From positions 1-56,411 of the IMG/VR virus record IMGVR_UViG_3300032893_000056: a stretch of DNA of 56,411 nt. One strand, given 5' to 3'. Made by a program: the position numbers and the translations under genes. The notes beneath the pieces were generated by a model, which worked only from the letters and a program-made list of their open reading frames with translations, was not told the origin of the DNA and searched no databases. This document shows, in pieces, positions 7,213-14,092 of the stretch (the stretch's first letter is position 1; each line of letters starts with the position of its first letter). This stretch comes from a virus.

Positions 7213-7944
7213 TTACGAAAAGCAAGCATCTCGTGTAATTTTTTCCATGTTCTTGAGATCCATGCCGAACTTCACCTCACAGTCGAGGGGAACGACCCAC
7301 TCGTAACCGAAACATCTCTTGATGTTGGCGATCAGATCATCGAACACTTCGTAAAACAAGCGTGCGATCTGGGAAATATACTGAGCCTCCGCATCGATCA
7401 CAATCGAATCGTGTACGGTGGAAACAACCAAGGCTGGGATTCCACTTGATTTCAGTCGCCGGAAGAAGCTGATCCGGGCAATCATCATAACATCCGCACC
7501 TGTGCCCTGCACCGGGTAGTTCGTCAGAGTTGTCCATGGTATCTTTATCTCTCCCGATGGGCTACGACCAAGGTTGATGATCCACTGCCTTCCACTCGGA
7601 CCCTCCAATGGCCTTCCGGCAACGACACTGTTGCACCATTGTTTGTGGCACTTATCGATTCCGGAATACTTGGAGTAGAACTTTTCTCCGATTCCATCCC
7701 AGAACTTTGGATCGTTAGAGACGTGAGTAAAGGCTGGATCGTGCGCAAATGACCAACCACTTCCTCGATAGATTGTGCGGAAGAGATAGATCTTTGCAAT
7801 GAGGCGAGAAGGCAGATCAAATGATGCTTGGTTGAGACTATGTGTATCCGCTCCTGCAAGGACTTCAGCAATTCCTGTTGAGTCACGACTCATCTCCAGT
7901 AGTACGCGCCACTCAAGCTGGCTTGCGTCCGCTTGTATTAGCAA
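7213..7944 (-). CDS. DNA polymerase I (family A), C-terminal part of split gene
   Basis: Carries the polymerase palm and fingers: motif A DASQLEWRVLLEMS at the very start, motif B LIAKIYLFRTIYRGSG around residue 47, and motif C VHDSIV near residue 180. The start is a TTG three bases after the stop of a 61-residue gene. Everything upstream of motif A (exonuclease and thumb) is in the separate gene at 8261-9397. Together they would form one complete T7-like polymerase of about 620 residues. Whether the halves assemble as two chains or the gap is removed from RNA is unresolved. Confidence 0.9.
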   Translation of the reverse strand: MLIQADASQLEWRVLLEMSRDSTGIAEVLAGADTHSLNQASFDLPSRLIAKIYLFRTIYRGSGWSFAHDPAFTHVSNDPKFWDGIGEKFYSKYSGIDKCHKQWCNSVVAGRPLEGPSGRQWIINLGRSPSGEIKIPWTTLTNYPVQGTGADVMMIARISFFRRLKSSGIPALVVSTVHDSIVIDAEAQYISQIARLFYEVFDDLIANIKRCFGYEWVVPLDCEVKFGMDLKNMEKITRDACFS

Positions 7945-7947
7945 TAA

Positions 7948-8133
7948 TTAGACTCCGATAATGCCGTTATCATCTCCCTTAATCTCTCGAAGTTTGATCT
8001 GCAACTTCAATTCATCGAAAGTTTCCTTCGGAAGACCTTGAACAAAATCATAAAAATTATCACTGTACTCAAGAAGAACGAACATATCGTTCAACATCTT
8101 CTCTTCATTTAGCCGGGATTTGCTGCGAGCCAT
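7948..8133 (-). CDS. Small helical protein between the polymerase halves, 61 aa
   Basis: Begins MARSKSRLNEEKMLNDMF and includes a stretch FYDFVQGLPKETFDELKLQI. The composition and helical pattern look like a true protein, and the ATG overlaps the end of the preceding small gene. It ends three bases before the polymerase C-part starts. No family recognised. It is one of two genes filling the interruption in the polymerase. Confidence 0.6.
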   Translation of the reverse strand: MARSKSRLNEEKMLNDMFVLLEYSDNFYDFVQGLPKETFDELKLQIKLREIKGDDNGIIGV

Positions 8134-8264
8134 GTGGTGATCTCCGCATTTTGTTCATTAAGATTTTGAATCATCGCCAACAGATTGGTAATGTCCGCCT
8201 GATAGGCAGCCAATTGCTGTTGGTTATTCTGAAGGAGTTGTTGTAGTACTTGTTGAATTGTCAA
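8109..8264 (-). CDS. Gln-rich coiled-coil peptide between the polymerase halves, 51 aa
   Basis: An open frame beginning TTG ACA at 8264, overlapping the TGA stop of the polymerase N-part in the compact TTGA arrangement. The product is Gln/Asn/Leu-rich (MTIQQVLQQLLQNNQQQ) with a heptad-like pattern through LLAMIQNLNEQNAEI. Start-stop coupling on both sides argues for translation. No family recognised. Association with the split polymerase is only a suggestion. Confidence 0.55.
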   Translation of the reverse strand: MTIQQVLQQLLQNNQQQLAAYQADITNLLAMIQNLNEQNAEITTWLAANPG

Positions 8265-9397
8265 TCGTTATACCTCGAAATGAAAAGGTCGTTTGCTTCA
8301 CTATCTAGATTCTGGAGATTCGGGCCACTGGAACTGAGACGCCCGGTGGCTACGGTCACTTGATTAAATTGGCCGTGGAGATATCCCGGTTCCCAATTCT
8401 GTTCCGCTGCTTTCTTGACCAGTCCTTCATATGTCTTGGACAACAGAGTCTCCAGTCGTGTTTGCTTTTGGATAAGCTCGATAATCCTCCGAGTCTTTCG
8501 TGATGGTTTCAGCTTCAGTAGGGTATCAGCATTGGTAGCGAAGTACCCCTCCTTCTTAAGTGCTGACCCACGGAGAGGTTCAACCAGCCGAGGCAATTGG
8601 TGCTCTACTTTATTTACTTTGAAGCGAGGTTCACCAATTCGTTTGCCTGACTTGTAATAACCGATACACTCCCTTACTTCTTCAACAATCGTCCCACCGT
8701 AAAGAAAGGCAGACAGATGGTCCCCAGAAGAGAAGTTAATAGGCACATCAGGATAAACTCCGTGAAGTTCGTTGGTGATTTCTGATATCTCGTTTTTAAT
8801 CTCCTCAGCACGGCTCCTACAGAGTTCCTCATTATACCTGATGCCGTTCCACTCCATCTCCTCCAGTACCAACAGGTCCAAACACATCAGCCGCACTAGT
8901 CGCTTTGATGTTGGCGGCATATGTTCCATCTGGTTGTAGTACAAATTCAAGGTTTGTTGGGCATCCGTGGATGCATAGGATGAAAGTATCTCCCACGGAA
9001 TATCCTCCGTCTGAATTCCCTTCGCCCAATACTCCTTCGCCACTACGTCTTCCTTGTGTCCAAGCCCATATTTGACTAAAGACTCCTCCAGTGAGGGATA
9101 CTTCCATGTTTGATTGCTCCTTACAAATTCAGCTAGCTGGCAGTCCCAGACTCGTTTGTCCCCCCACTCGACTCCAAGTTTTCTAAGGACGTGTGCATCA
9201 TATTTGAAATTGAAACCAACGAGAAGGTCAGCTTGTCTAATTCGTTCTGCAAGTTCCGCAAGACTATCCGGGCTTGTCTTAACTGCTCCTGCACCACTTT
9301 GATCTGCCCAACTCCAGCATACATTTTTGAATCGTCGATCAAATGGGGCCCCAACATTATAGGTATTATTTTCCGTATCCAAAGCTAGAACTTTCAA
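8261..9397 (-). CDS. DNA polymerase I (family A), N-terminal part of split gene
   Basis: Contains the 3'-5' exonuclease (exo I: VLALDTENNTYN; exo II: LVGFNFKYDAHVL; exo III region: SSYASTDAQQT) and the start of the polymerase domain up to TGRLSSSGPNLQNLDSEAND, then stops before motif A. The start is placed at TTG 9397, which overlaps the HNH stop (TTGA) and has GGAGG upstream; this gives MKVLALDTENNT, parallel to the N-terminus of the HNH gene. Motif A and the rest follow in the gene at 7213-7944. Confidence 0.9.
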   Translation of the reverse strand: MKVLALDTENNTYNVGAPFDRRFKNVCWSWADQSGAGAVKTSPDSLAELAERIRQADLLVGFNFKYDAHVLRKLGVEWGDKRVWDCQLAEFVRSNQTWKYPSLEESLVKYGLGHKEDVVAKEYWAKGIQTEDIPWEILSSYASTDAQQTLNLYYNQMEHMPPTSKRLVRLMCLDLLVLEEMEWNGIRYNEELCRSRAEEIKNEISEITNELHGVYPDVPINFSSGDHLSAFLYGGTIVEEVRECIGYYKSGKRIGEPRFKVNKVEHQLPRLVEPLRGSALKKEGYFATNADTLLKLKPSRKTRRIIELIQKQTRLETLLSKTYEGLVKKAAEQNWEPGYLHGQFNQVTVATGRLSSSGPNLQNLDSEANDLFISRYND

Positions 9398-9822
9398 ATA
9401 CGCCTCCAAGATTTTCGGAGTTTGATAGCACTAACATTGGCTTTGGTAATTCCATACTCTTTGGCAATCTCCAATTGTGGTCGAACATCCTCACGTATCC
9501 GCAGTACCTGTTCTGCCGTTAACTTTGGTGTTCCATTTCGAGCTGCCCTCCCTTTACGTACCATATCCTCCATATTGTCTTTGTGTGTTCCTATGAACAA
9601 ATGAGCAATCTCATAACACGCGGGATTATCACAATGATGGCAAATTTTCATGCCTGTTGGAATAGGTCCGTTATATTTCATCCACTCCAATCTATGAACT
9701 CCTTGTGGACGACCCTCATATTGTTTCATTCCATAGCCGTCTTTGTCCTTATATCCCGCCCATTCTTTACACGGAACTGTATTCCACGTGTTATTCTCGG
9801 TATCGATCGCTAATACGTTCAC
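9394..9822 (-). CDS. HNH homing-type endonuclease carrying a polymerase-like N-terminus, 142 aa
   Basis: The first ~15 residues (MNVLAIDTENNTWNT) copy the exo I start of the DNA polymerase encoded immediately downstream. The remainder is a typical phage HNH nuclease: HRLEWMKYNGPIP, CHHCDNPACYEIAHLFIGT, KDNMEDMVRKGR, then a C-terminal helix-turn-helix-like segment (LTAEQVLRIREDV ... EIAKEYGITKANVSAI). It appears to have inserted at, or arrived with, the 5' end of a polymerase gene. The shared codons differ at many synonymous positions, so this is not a recent local duplication. Confidence 0.88.
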   Translation of the reverse strand: MNVLAIDTENNTWNTVPCKEWAGYKDKDGYGMKQYEGRPQGVHRLEWMKYNGPIPTGMKICHHCDNPACYEIAHLFIGTHKDNMEDMVRKGRAARNGTPKLTAEQVLRIREDVRPQLEIAKEYGITKANVSAIKLRKSWRRI

Positions 9823-10031
9823 TTATTCTGTTGTTCAAAAAGAGCAGTTGCCATCAACTCAAACGTATATTCCTTGATCTCCCTATCTTCAAATTCCTGA
9901 TTGTATGCACTCACTGTTTCATCAGCTTCATCAGCATCCGCTGCATGGAACACTGCACAGGGAATACTGGAGTTATCAACAAGGTTACGACGCATCACGA
10001 TGTATACAATTTGATACTTACGATCTGACAT
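9819..10031 (-). CDS. Hypothetical protein, 70 aa
   Basis: Begins MSDRKYQIVYIVMRRNLVD, with an alternating hydrophobic strand followed by an acidic helix (ADADEADETVSAYNQEF). No family recognised. It lies between the helicase and the HNH/polymerase genes and overlaps the HNH start by four bases. Confidence 0.6.
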   Translation of the reverse strand: MSDRKYQIVYIVMRRNLVDNSSIPCAVFHAADADEADETVSAYNQEFEDREIKEYTFELMATALFEQQNK

Positions 10032-10043
10032 TTATTCTCCCAA

Positions 10044-11282
10044 TCACAGGTCCACATACCTACCACGTTCAGGATCTAGAAGTGCCTCCCAGCGTGCATG
10101 TCTCATATTGGAATCAGAATCTTCATCACCAATGAGTTTATTCTTACTCAAATGGAGATATCGTAGATTCTCATAACCAATGTCATTCACCTTCCCTATC
10201 CCGAGTATCCAGTCTGCTTCGGCCTGTTTACTCGTCTTGGCATTGGCTACATTTGCCATAGTAAGCCATCTCTGACCCTCACCTGAGCCATCAGCTTGAC
10301 ATACACCAATGATGGGGCAGTACTTCTTAGCTAACTCACGAGCCCAGATGTAGATAGAGCCAAGTCGGAGATCTTCCCGATCATTATCAAATCCCTTCAC
10401 CTTATCTATCTGATCAAATACAATCAATGAAGGTTTATGTTTATCAATCAAGCGTTCAATCTGAACTTTTGAAGCAGATACGATATCGACAATCTTGAGT
10501 CGTCCTTTGATGATCTCTTGGAATCGTTCTCCATTACCTTTTACATCTCTCATCAATTCTGTAAGAGTCAGATTCAGAACTGACTGGTAGCACCGAAGCA
10601 TCACCTTATTAGATTGCTCTTCATTGTTTAGCCAGAGGATGGGTCCTTCGGCGTGCTGAGCCATATATGTAACTTCACTAGCCAAGAACGTAGTTTTACC
10701 AGTCTCCGGTCTCGCAAAGATAAAGCCGAAGTCTCCTTTACGAAGTGATCCAAGAGCTTTATTAAGAGAGTTAAGACGAAATCTAAGGCCCGCCACAGTA
10801 TGACTTGAAGCAATAAGCTCCCCAAGGTCATCAGATGTGAAAGTAATTTCACCGGAATCTTCATCGTTAGCATCCTCGCTATTTGTTGATAGTCCCTCCA
10901 TTAGCTTGAGCACATCAGAGACGCCCTTCCTGCCGTCCGCAGCATCGTAGGCTAGTACGGATAGCTCCCGAAGCTTGTGGGCCGTCTGGAGGCCTTCTAT
11001 GAGCTTCAGAGTGCTATCGACACTGGAGTCGTTCTCCTTCAGAGCTTGGAACACCTCGGTGTAGTACTCACCCTTCTGTCTCGGTGTGGCGAAGAACAGG
11101 TTACTGAGATCATCAACGGATAGATCCACCGGATCATCTGTAGATTTAAAATATCCATCGAGAGTTGTGATTACTGGATATAGTTCCTTGGTAAGATACT
11201 CCAGTTTTATGTTATCTCGGTAAGCCTCGTAAAACTCTTTGGAGCACAGGTGTTTAATAATCGATAGATTCATATCTCCCAT
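10044..11282 (-). CDS. Replicative DNA helicase, DnaB/RecA-fold, 412 aa
   Basis: A poorly conserved N-terminal ~155 residues precede a RecA-type motor: Walker A ARPETGKTT (190-198), a catalytic region WLNNEEQ (218-223), Walker B LIVFDQID (286-293) and a downstream CQADGSG loop. This matches phage DnaB-like helicases that pair with a separate primase, here the TOPRIM gene at 14079-14855; T7 has both on one chain. An alternative start is the ATG nine bases downstream. It belongs to the operon driven from the promoter near 11.8 kb. Confidence 0.9.
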   Translation of the reverse strand: MGDMNLSIIKHLCSKEFYEAYRDNIKLEYLTKELYPVITTLDGYFKSTDDPVDLSVDDLSNLFFATPRQKGEYYTEVFQALKENDSSVDSTLKLIEGLQTAHKLRELSVLAYDAADGRKGVSDVLKLMEGLSTNSEDANDEDSGEITFTSDDLGELIASSHTVAGLRFRLNSLNKALGSLRKGDFGFIFARPETGKTTFLASEVTYMAQHAEGPILWLNNEEQSNKVMLRCYQSVLNLTLTELMRDVKGNGERFQEIIKGRLKIVDIVSASKVQIERLIDKHKPSLIVFDQIDKVKGFDNDREDLRLGSIYIWARELAKKYCPIIGVCQADGSGEGQRWLTMANVANAKTSKQAEADWILGIGKVNDIGYENLRYLHLSKNKLIGDEDSDSNMRHARWEALLDPERGRYVDL

Positions 11283-11712
11283 TCACAAGAGTTTTATTTT
11301 TAAGATACTCTTCAACTGCTGCACGAACTTGTCGAGGGGTAAAAGAGGCACGCCTAACGGGTGCTGTTTGCGTAGGCTTCTGATCGAGGATATCACCTAC
11401 TTGTTTGAAGTGCTCCACCCGATCTTCGGTAGCCATAGCTTTGAGGTTGGACCAAGCGAGATTACGTGGGTTACCATCCTTGTATCCAATCAGGTGATCT
11501 GGCCATTCACCTGTAGCCATGAACCAAGCCAGCTTGGGTCCGTGAAACTTCTCACCGTTGAAGGTGATACAGAGATACCCATTAATGGAAAAGGAACCCG
11601 CAGTTTCACTGCGACCTTTTCGATGGTTTACCCAATAAAAATTACCAGTATCTTCTTCATATTTTATTTCTTTAAGAAGATTATATAGATTACTATTATA
11701 TGTTTTAATAAT
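11254..11712 (-). CDS. HNH endonuclease with non-canonical start, ~152 aa
   Basis: The C-terminal ~88 residues have an ATG, but the frame stays open well upstream and encodes the rest of an HNH protein: GSFSINGYLCITFNG, KFHGPKLAWFMATGEWPD, GNPRNLAWSNL. No ATG, GTG or TTG opens this longer frame. An ATT at 11712 lies eight bases after AAAGGA and is the best start candidate. The usual DH of the HNH core (IDHinG) reads LIGYKDG, so the catalytic histidine appears lost and the enzyme may be inactive. It is the first gene after the 11.8 kb promoter and overlaps the helicase start. Confidence 0.62.
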   Translation of the reverse strand: MIKTYNSNLYNLLKEIKYEEDTGNFYWVNHRKGRSETAGSFSINGYLCITFNGEKFHGPKLAWFMATGEWPDHLIGYKDGNPRNLAWSNLKAMATEDRVEHFKQVGDILDQKPTQTAPVRRASFTPRQVRAAVEEYLKNKTLVNGRYESIDY

Positions 11713-11757
11713 CTTTTTATTCCTTTATATAAACTACCTGAACCGAAGAAAGAAAAA

Positions 11758-11783
11758 CAGAAGAAGTTAAATTTTTTCTTCTG
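11758..11783 (-). promoter_or_regulatory. Leader hairpin downstream of internal promoter
   Basis: Perfect 8-bp inverted repeat CAGAAGAA/TTCTTCTG, followed on the minus strand by TTTTTCTTT. It lies about 15-40 bases into the transcript from the promoter at 11805-11833. A related hairpin follows the related promoter near 28.19 kb, so it may act as an attenuator or processing site. Confidence 0.55.
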
Positions 11784-11804
11784 TAAAAAGAAAGAAGACT
11801 ATTG

Positions 11805-11833
11805 ATGGTATATATTCTTGATCACTTTGTCAA
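11805..11833 (-). promoter_or_regulatory. Sigma70-like promoter driving the helicase/polymerase operon
   Basis: Perfect -35 TTGACA and -10 TACCAT with a 17-base spacer. The -35 and spacer closely resemble those of the minus-strand promoter at 28185-28213. It would transcribe the HNH gene, helicase, polymerase and onward. An inverted repeat CTAGGGT/ACCCTAG lies just upstream (11840-11868). Confidence 0.7.
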
Positions 11834-11894
11834 GCATACTAGGGTATCTACCTACTCGACACCCTAGCTGCTCTACCATCAGACGTACATTATC

Positions 11895-12242
11895 TCACAT
11901 CTCTACAGGTTTGTCAATCCCCTCCTTGCGCTCGATCTCGGCTTTGCGGGCGGCGTCTATCGCGGCATCCCACTGGCCCCACGGCGTCGAGAGCATGATC
12001 CTTTGCTGGTCTGGAATGCTCGAACGCATCTTTAGCCACCTATACCGCTCCGCGTCCTCCGCGTCGCTCAGCGCTGCTTGCGATGCTGCCGCGCGGGCTT
12101 GCCATGCCTTCCATGATGCTCGTGCAGCCGGGTACGCATATTCATCGCTGTTGTGAGCGCTACGCACGATGCTAATGGCTTCGTTGAGCGCCCATGCCTC
12201 AAACGCCGCCCGCTTGCCGTCCTTCATCGTTTCATTGGTCAT
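11895..12242 (-). CDS. Hypothetical Ala-rich helical protein, 115 aa
   Basis: The start is set at the ATG at 12242, preceded by GGAGGACAACCA. The protein is Ala/Arg/Trp-rich and helical (AAFEAWALNEAI, ASWKAWQARAAASQAAL). Base composition here is visibly richer in G and C than in the flanking genes, suggesting recent acquisition, perhaps from a high-GC host or phage. No function can be assigned. Confidence 0.65.
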   Translation of the reverse strand: MTNETMKDGKRAAFEAWALNEAISIVRSAHNSDEYAYPAARASWKAWQARAAASQAALSDAEDAERYRWLKMRSSIPDQQRIMLSTPWGQWDAAIDAARKAEIERKEGIDKPVEM

Positions 12243-12403
12243 TGGTTGTCCTCCTGCCAGTCCATCTCTCCATCCACGTATCCCTCGATCCACTCCCAGA
12301 AGCGATCGTCGTCAGCCTCGTAAGGATTAGATTCTTCGGACTCACCATGATACCCAGCATAGTGCCCTTCATTGTATACGCGTGTCATATAGATCTTACT
12401 CAT
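12239..12403 (-). CDS. Ribosome modulation factor-like small protein, 54 aa
   Basis: Starts at the ATG overlapping the upstream stop (GGATGAGTAA). The central pattern GHYAGYHGESEESNPYEAD followed by WEWIEGYVDGEMDW resembles the GYxAGxxGRSxxxCPY...WLxGW layout of ribosome modulation factor, but with an acidic tail in place of basic residues. The similarity is by eye only and the charge difference argues for caution. Confidence 0.55.
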   Translation of the reverse strand: MSKIYMTRVYNEGHYAGYHGESEESNPYEADDDRFWEWIEGYVDGEMDWQEDNQ

Positions 12404-12734
12404 CCGGTATAACTGCACGGTGTCCAACATTCCTCTCAAGAGCCTTAGCACAATGATCCTTTTGGAAGATGGCTAGGAAAGAACACATCCGGCATCCCCA
12501 CCCCCATCGAGGATACAGTAGACTCTGTTCATATGCCTGAGCCTTCGCAGAACGGCTTGAGATCGTCTCGTCGGGGTCACCCCCTAGGATGGTATTACCC
12601 AAGCAGTCCAACGTCACCAAGACGTTTTTAACGTACCCGTCGTCTTTGCTGTACTGATAGAGTCCGAAGGGAGACTTCACCAGTCGGGCTGCTGCGATGG
12701 TACAGTTTTTGATATAGAGTACCACTTTGTTCAT
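12396..12734 (-). CDS. Conserved phage protein, 112 aa
   Basis: Contains the segment NVLVTLDCLGNTILGGDPDE followed by TISSRSAK and a tail WGCRMCSFLAIFQKDHC, a pattern I have met in unannotated proteins of several phages. Paired cysteines (CRMC) may bind metal. The role is unknown; it precedes the RMF-like gene with an ATGA overlap. Confidence 0.65.
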   Translation of the reverse strand: MNKVVLYIKNCTIAAARLVKSPFGLYQYSKDDGYVKNVLVTLDCLGNTILGGDPDETISSRSAKAQAYEQSLLYPRWGWGCRMCSFLAIFQKDHCAKALERNVGHRAVIPDE

Positions 12735-12874
12735 CGCTTTGTTTGCCTCTCCAGATAAGCTTTAAAATCCTTTTCATCGGTATCTTCAATAATCTCTTCT
12801 TCCTTTTTATCCGGAAGGGGATGGCCCAATACTACAGGAGAATCATTACTGTTGTCTTGGTTTGAATGCGTCAT
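12731..12874 (-). CDS. Small acidic protein, 47 aa
   Basis: Short frame starting at the ATG at 12874 and overlapping the next gene's start (GCGATGA). The product is Asn/Asp/Glu-rich (MTHSNQDNSNDSPVV ... KKEEEIIEDTDEKDF), so probably disordered. Coding status rests on the tight overlap and the absence of another feature in this gap. Confidence 0.5.
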   Translation of the reverse strand: MTHSNQDNSNDSPVVLGHPLPDKKEEEIIEDTDEKDFKAYLERQTKR

Positions 12875-12933
12875 ATAATACCTTTAAAATAAGAATGGTT
12901 AATACAAACTTACCAAGATAATCCCAGAATAAA

Positions 12934-13593
12934 TCACTTGACAGGAGTTGCAATATTGATGCCATAAGGAGTTTCACCAAAACCTTGAGGGTTAAAAATG
13001 GCTTCTGCTTGTCCCAAAACACAACCTTCTTCAGTATCGATTACTGCTCCACCACTATTTCCCGGAAGAATCTTGGCATCCAGAATAATCACACCGTCAT
13101 TATCGGGCTTCTGAATATATCCAAAGGACATACTATCCATAACCCCATATGGTGCTCCCATAATGGCGATAAACTCTCCGTAATAAGGTTTGAATGTACA
13201 AACTTTGAGGCCCGAGACCACGTGACTTGTGTCCGTTTTCGGAATGAGTGTGGCAAAATCCTCCTTATCAGCATCAACGGTACTTACCCAATCAGTTTTC
13301 CAAAGCTCTATTGTCTTATCCGAGAAATACACAACCACTTCGTGTTCTCCCGGATGGAAGTCAAAACAGTGTGCAGCCGTGTGAATCTTTCCATCTTTTG
13401 CACTGATCCAACCAGAACATACGGCTCCGCCATCCGTCTCAAACTGCACCACATTCTCTTGTAACTGCGTCAATGTGGGAGGTTGATGACTGTTGATATA
13501 GTTAACTTCCACCTTCTGATGAATACCAATAGCTACTAATACTGCGAATGAAAGTGCTCCAAGAAAGGAACCGAATTTGATAAGAGTGTTCAT
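12934..13593 (-). CDS. Trypsin-like serine protease with N-terminal membrane anchor, 219 aa
   Basis: Chymotrypsin-fold peptidase with the full triad in order: H75 (TAAHC), D112 (KEDFATL) and S180 (LPGNSGG). C59 and C76 could form the classic disulfide beside the catalytic histidine. A hydrophobic segment at residues ~8-25 suggests a signal peptide or anchor, placing the domain in the periplasm. Such proteases are unusual in phage early regions. It could cleave envelope or competing-phage proteins, or be a host-derived accessory gene. It overlaps the 62-aa gene upstream by four bases. Confidence 0.88.
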   Translation of the reverse strand: MNTLIKFGSFLGALSFAVLVAIGIHQKVEVNYINSHQPPTLTQLQENVVQFETDGGAVCSGWISAKDGKIHTAAHCFDFHPGEHEVVVYFSDKTIELWKTDWVSTVDADKEDFATLIPKTDTSHVVSGLKVCTFKPYYGEFIAIMGAPYGVMDSMSFGYIQKPDNDGVIILDAKILPGNSGGAVIDTEEGCVLGQAEAIFNPQGFGETPYGINIATPVK

Positions 13594-13778
13594 TTGAGGA
13601 TCTCAGCAAGTTTTTCATCATCATAAATTGCGTGAATCATCTCATTAGCCAAGCGAATACTCTGACGCATAAGACCATCAGTGGTCTGAAATTGCGTAGT
13701 TACACTATTGCTTAGCATTGCATCAAAGATACCAGCAGAATAACAAAGCAGCCTTTCTTTTTCAGAATTAACTTTCAT
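13590..13778 (-). CDS. Hypothetical protein, 62 aa
   Basis: Helical protein beginning MKVNSEKERLLCYSAGIFD. The gene overlaps the protease start in ATGA fashion, so both are likely co-translated. No family recognised. Confidence 0.6.
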   Translation of the reverse strand: MKVNSEKERLLCYSAGIFDAMLSNSVTTQFQTTDGLMRQSIRLANEMIHAIYDDEKLAEILK

Positions 13779-13780
13779 GC

Positions 13781-14092
13781 TTAAGCCACCAGTGAATCGT
13801 CAGGATAAAACCAGTGAAAACTCTCCGATCCATCATATTCATGAATCTCGAAACGATTACCTTTTGGCACCCATTCAATTCGAAGGTCTGGAGCCCCTCC
13901 CGTATAAAGATATTCACCGGGATATTTATTTTTAACATACTCCGGAATATCTTCACGCCTATTCTCTTCTACCATTTGCACCACAACCGGATCAAATATG
14001 AGTTCTTCTTTGTTATGCCAGCTATACCAACCAGCACCATAGCCGGGAGAATAAAGCACGGCAATCTTTCCATCACGTTCAACTTTGTCCAT
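13781..14092 (-). CDS. Conserved phage protein, 103 aa
   Basis: The start is set at the ATG at 14092, preceded by AAGGAAAAAGTTT. It opens MDKVERDGKIAVLYSPGYGA and continues GWYSWHNKEELIFDP, a pattern seen in small proteins of many phages next to replication genes. The function is not known. It overlaps the primase gene by 14 bases. Confidence 0.65.
   Translation of the reverse strand: MDKVERDGKIAVLYSPGYGAGWYSWHNKEELIFDPVVVQMVEENRREDIPEYVKNKYPGEYLYTGGAPDLRIEWVPKGNRFEIHEYDGSESFHWFYPDDSLVA

Noticed and set aside
11838-11890. tRNA-like words on the minus strand (GATGGTAGAGCAGC and a hairpin CTAGGGT...ACCCTAG)
   Set aside because: No acceptor stem, no proper T-arm and no anticodon arm of correct size can be drawn; best kept as an inverted repeat next to the promoter.
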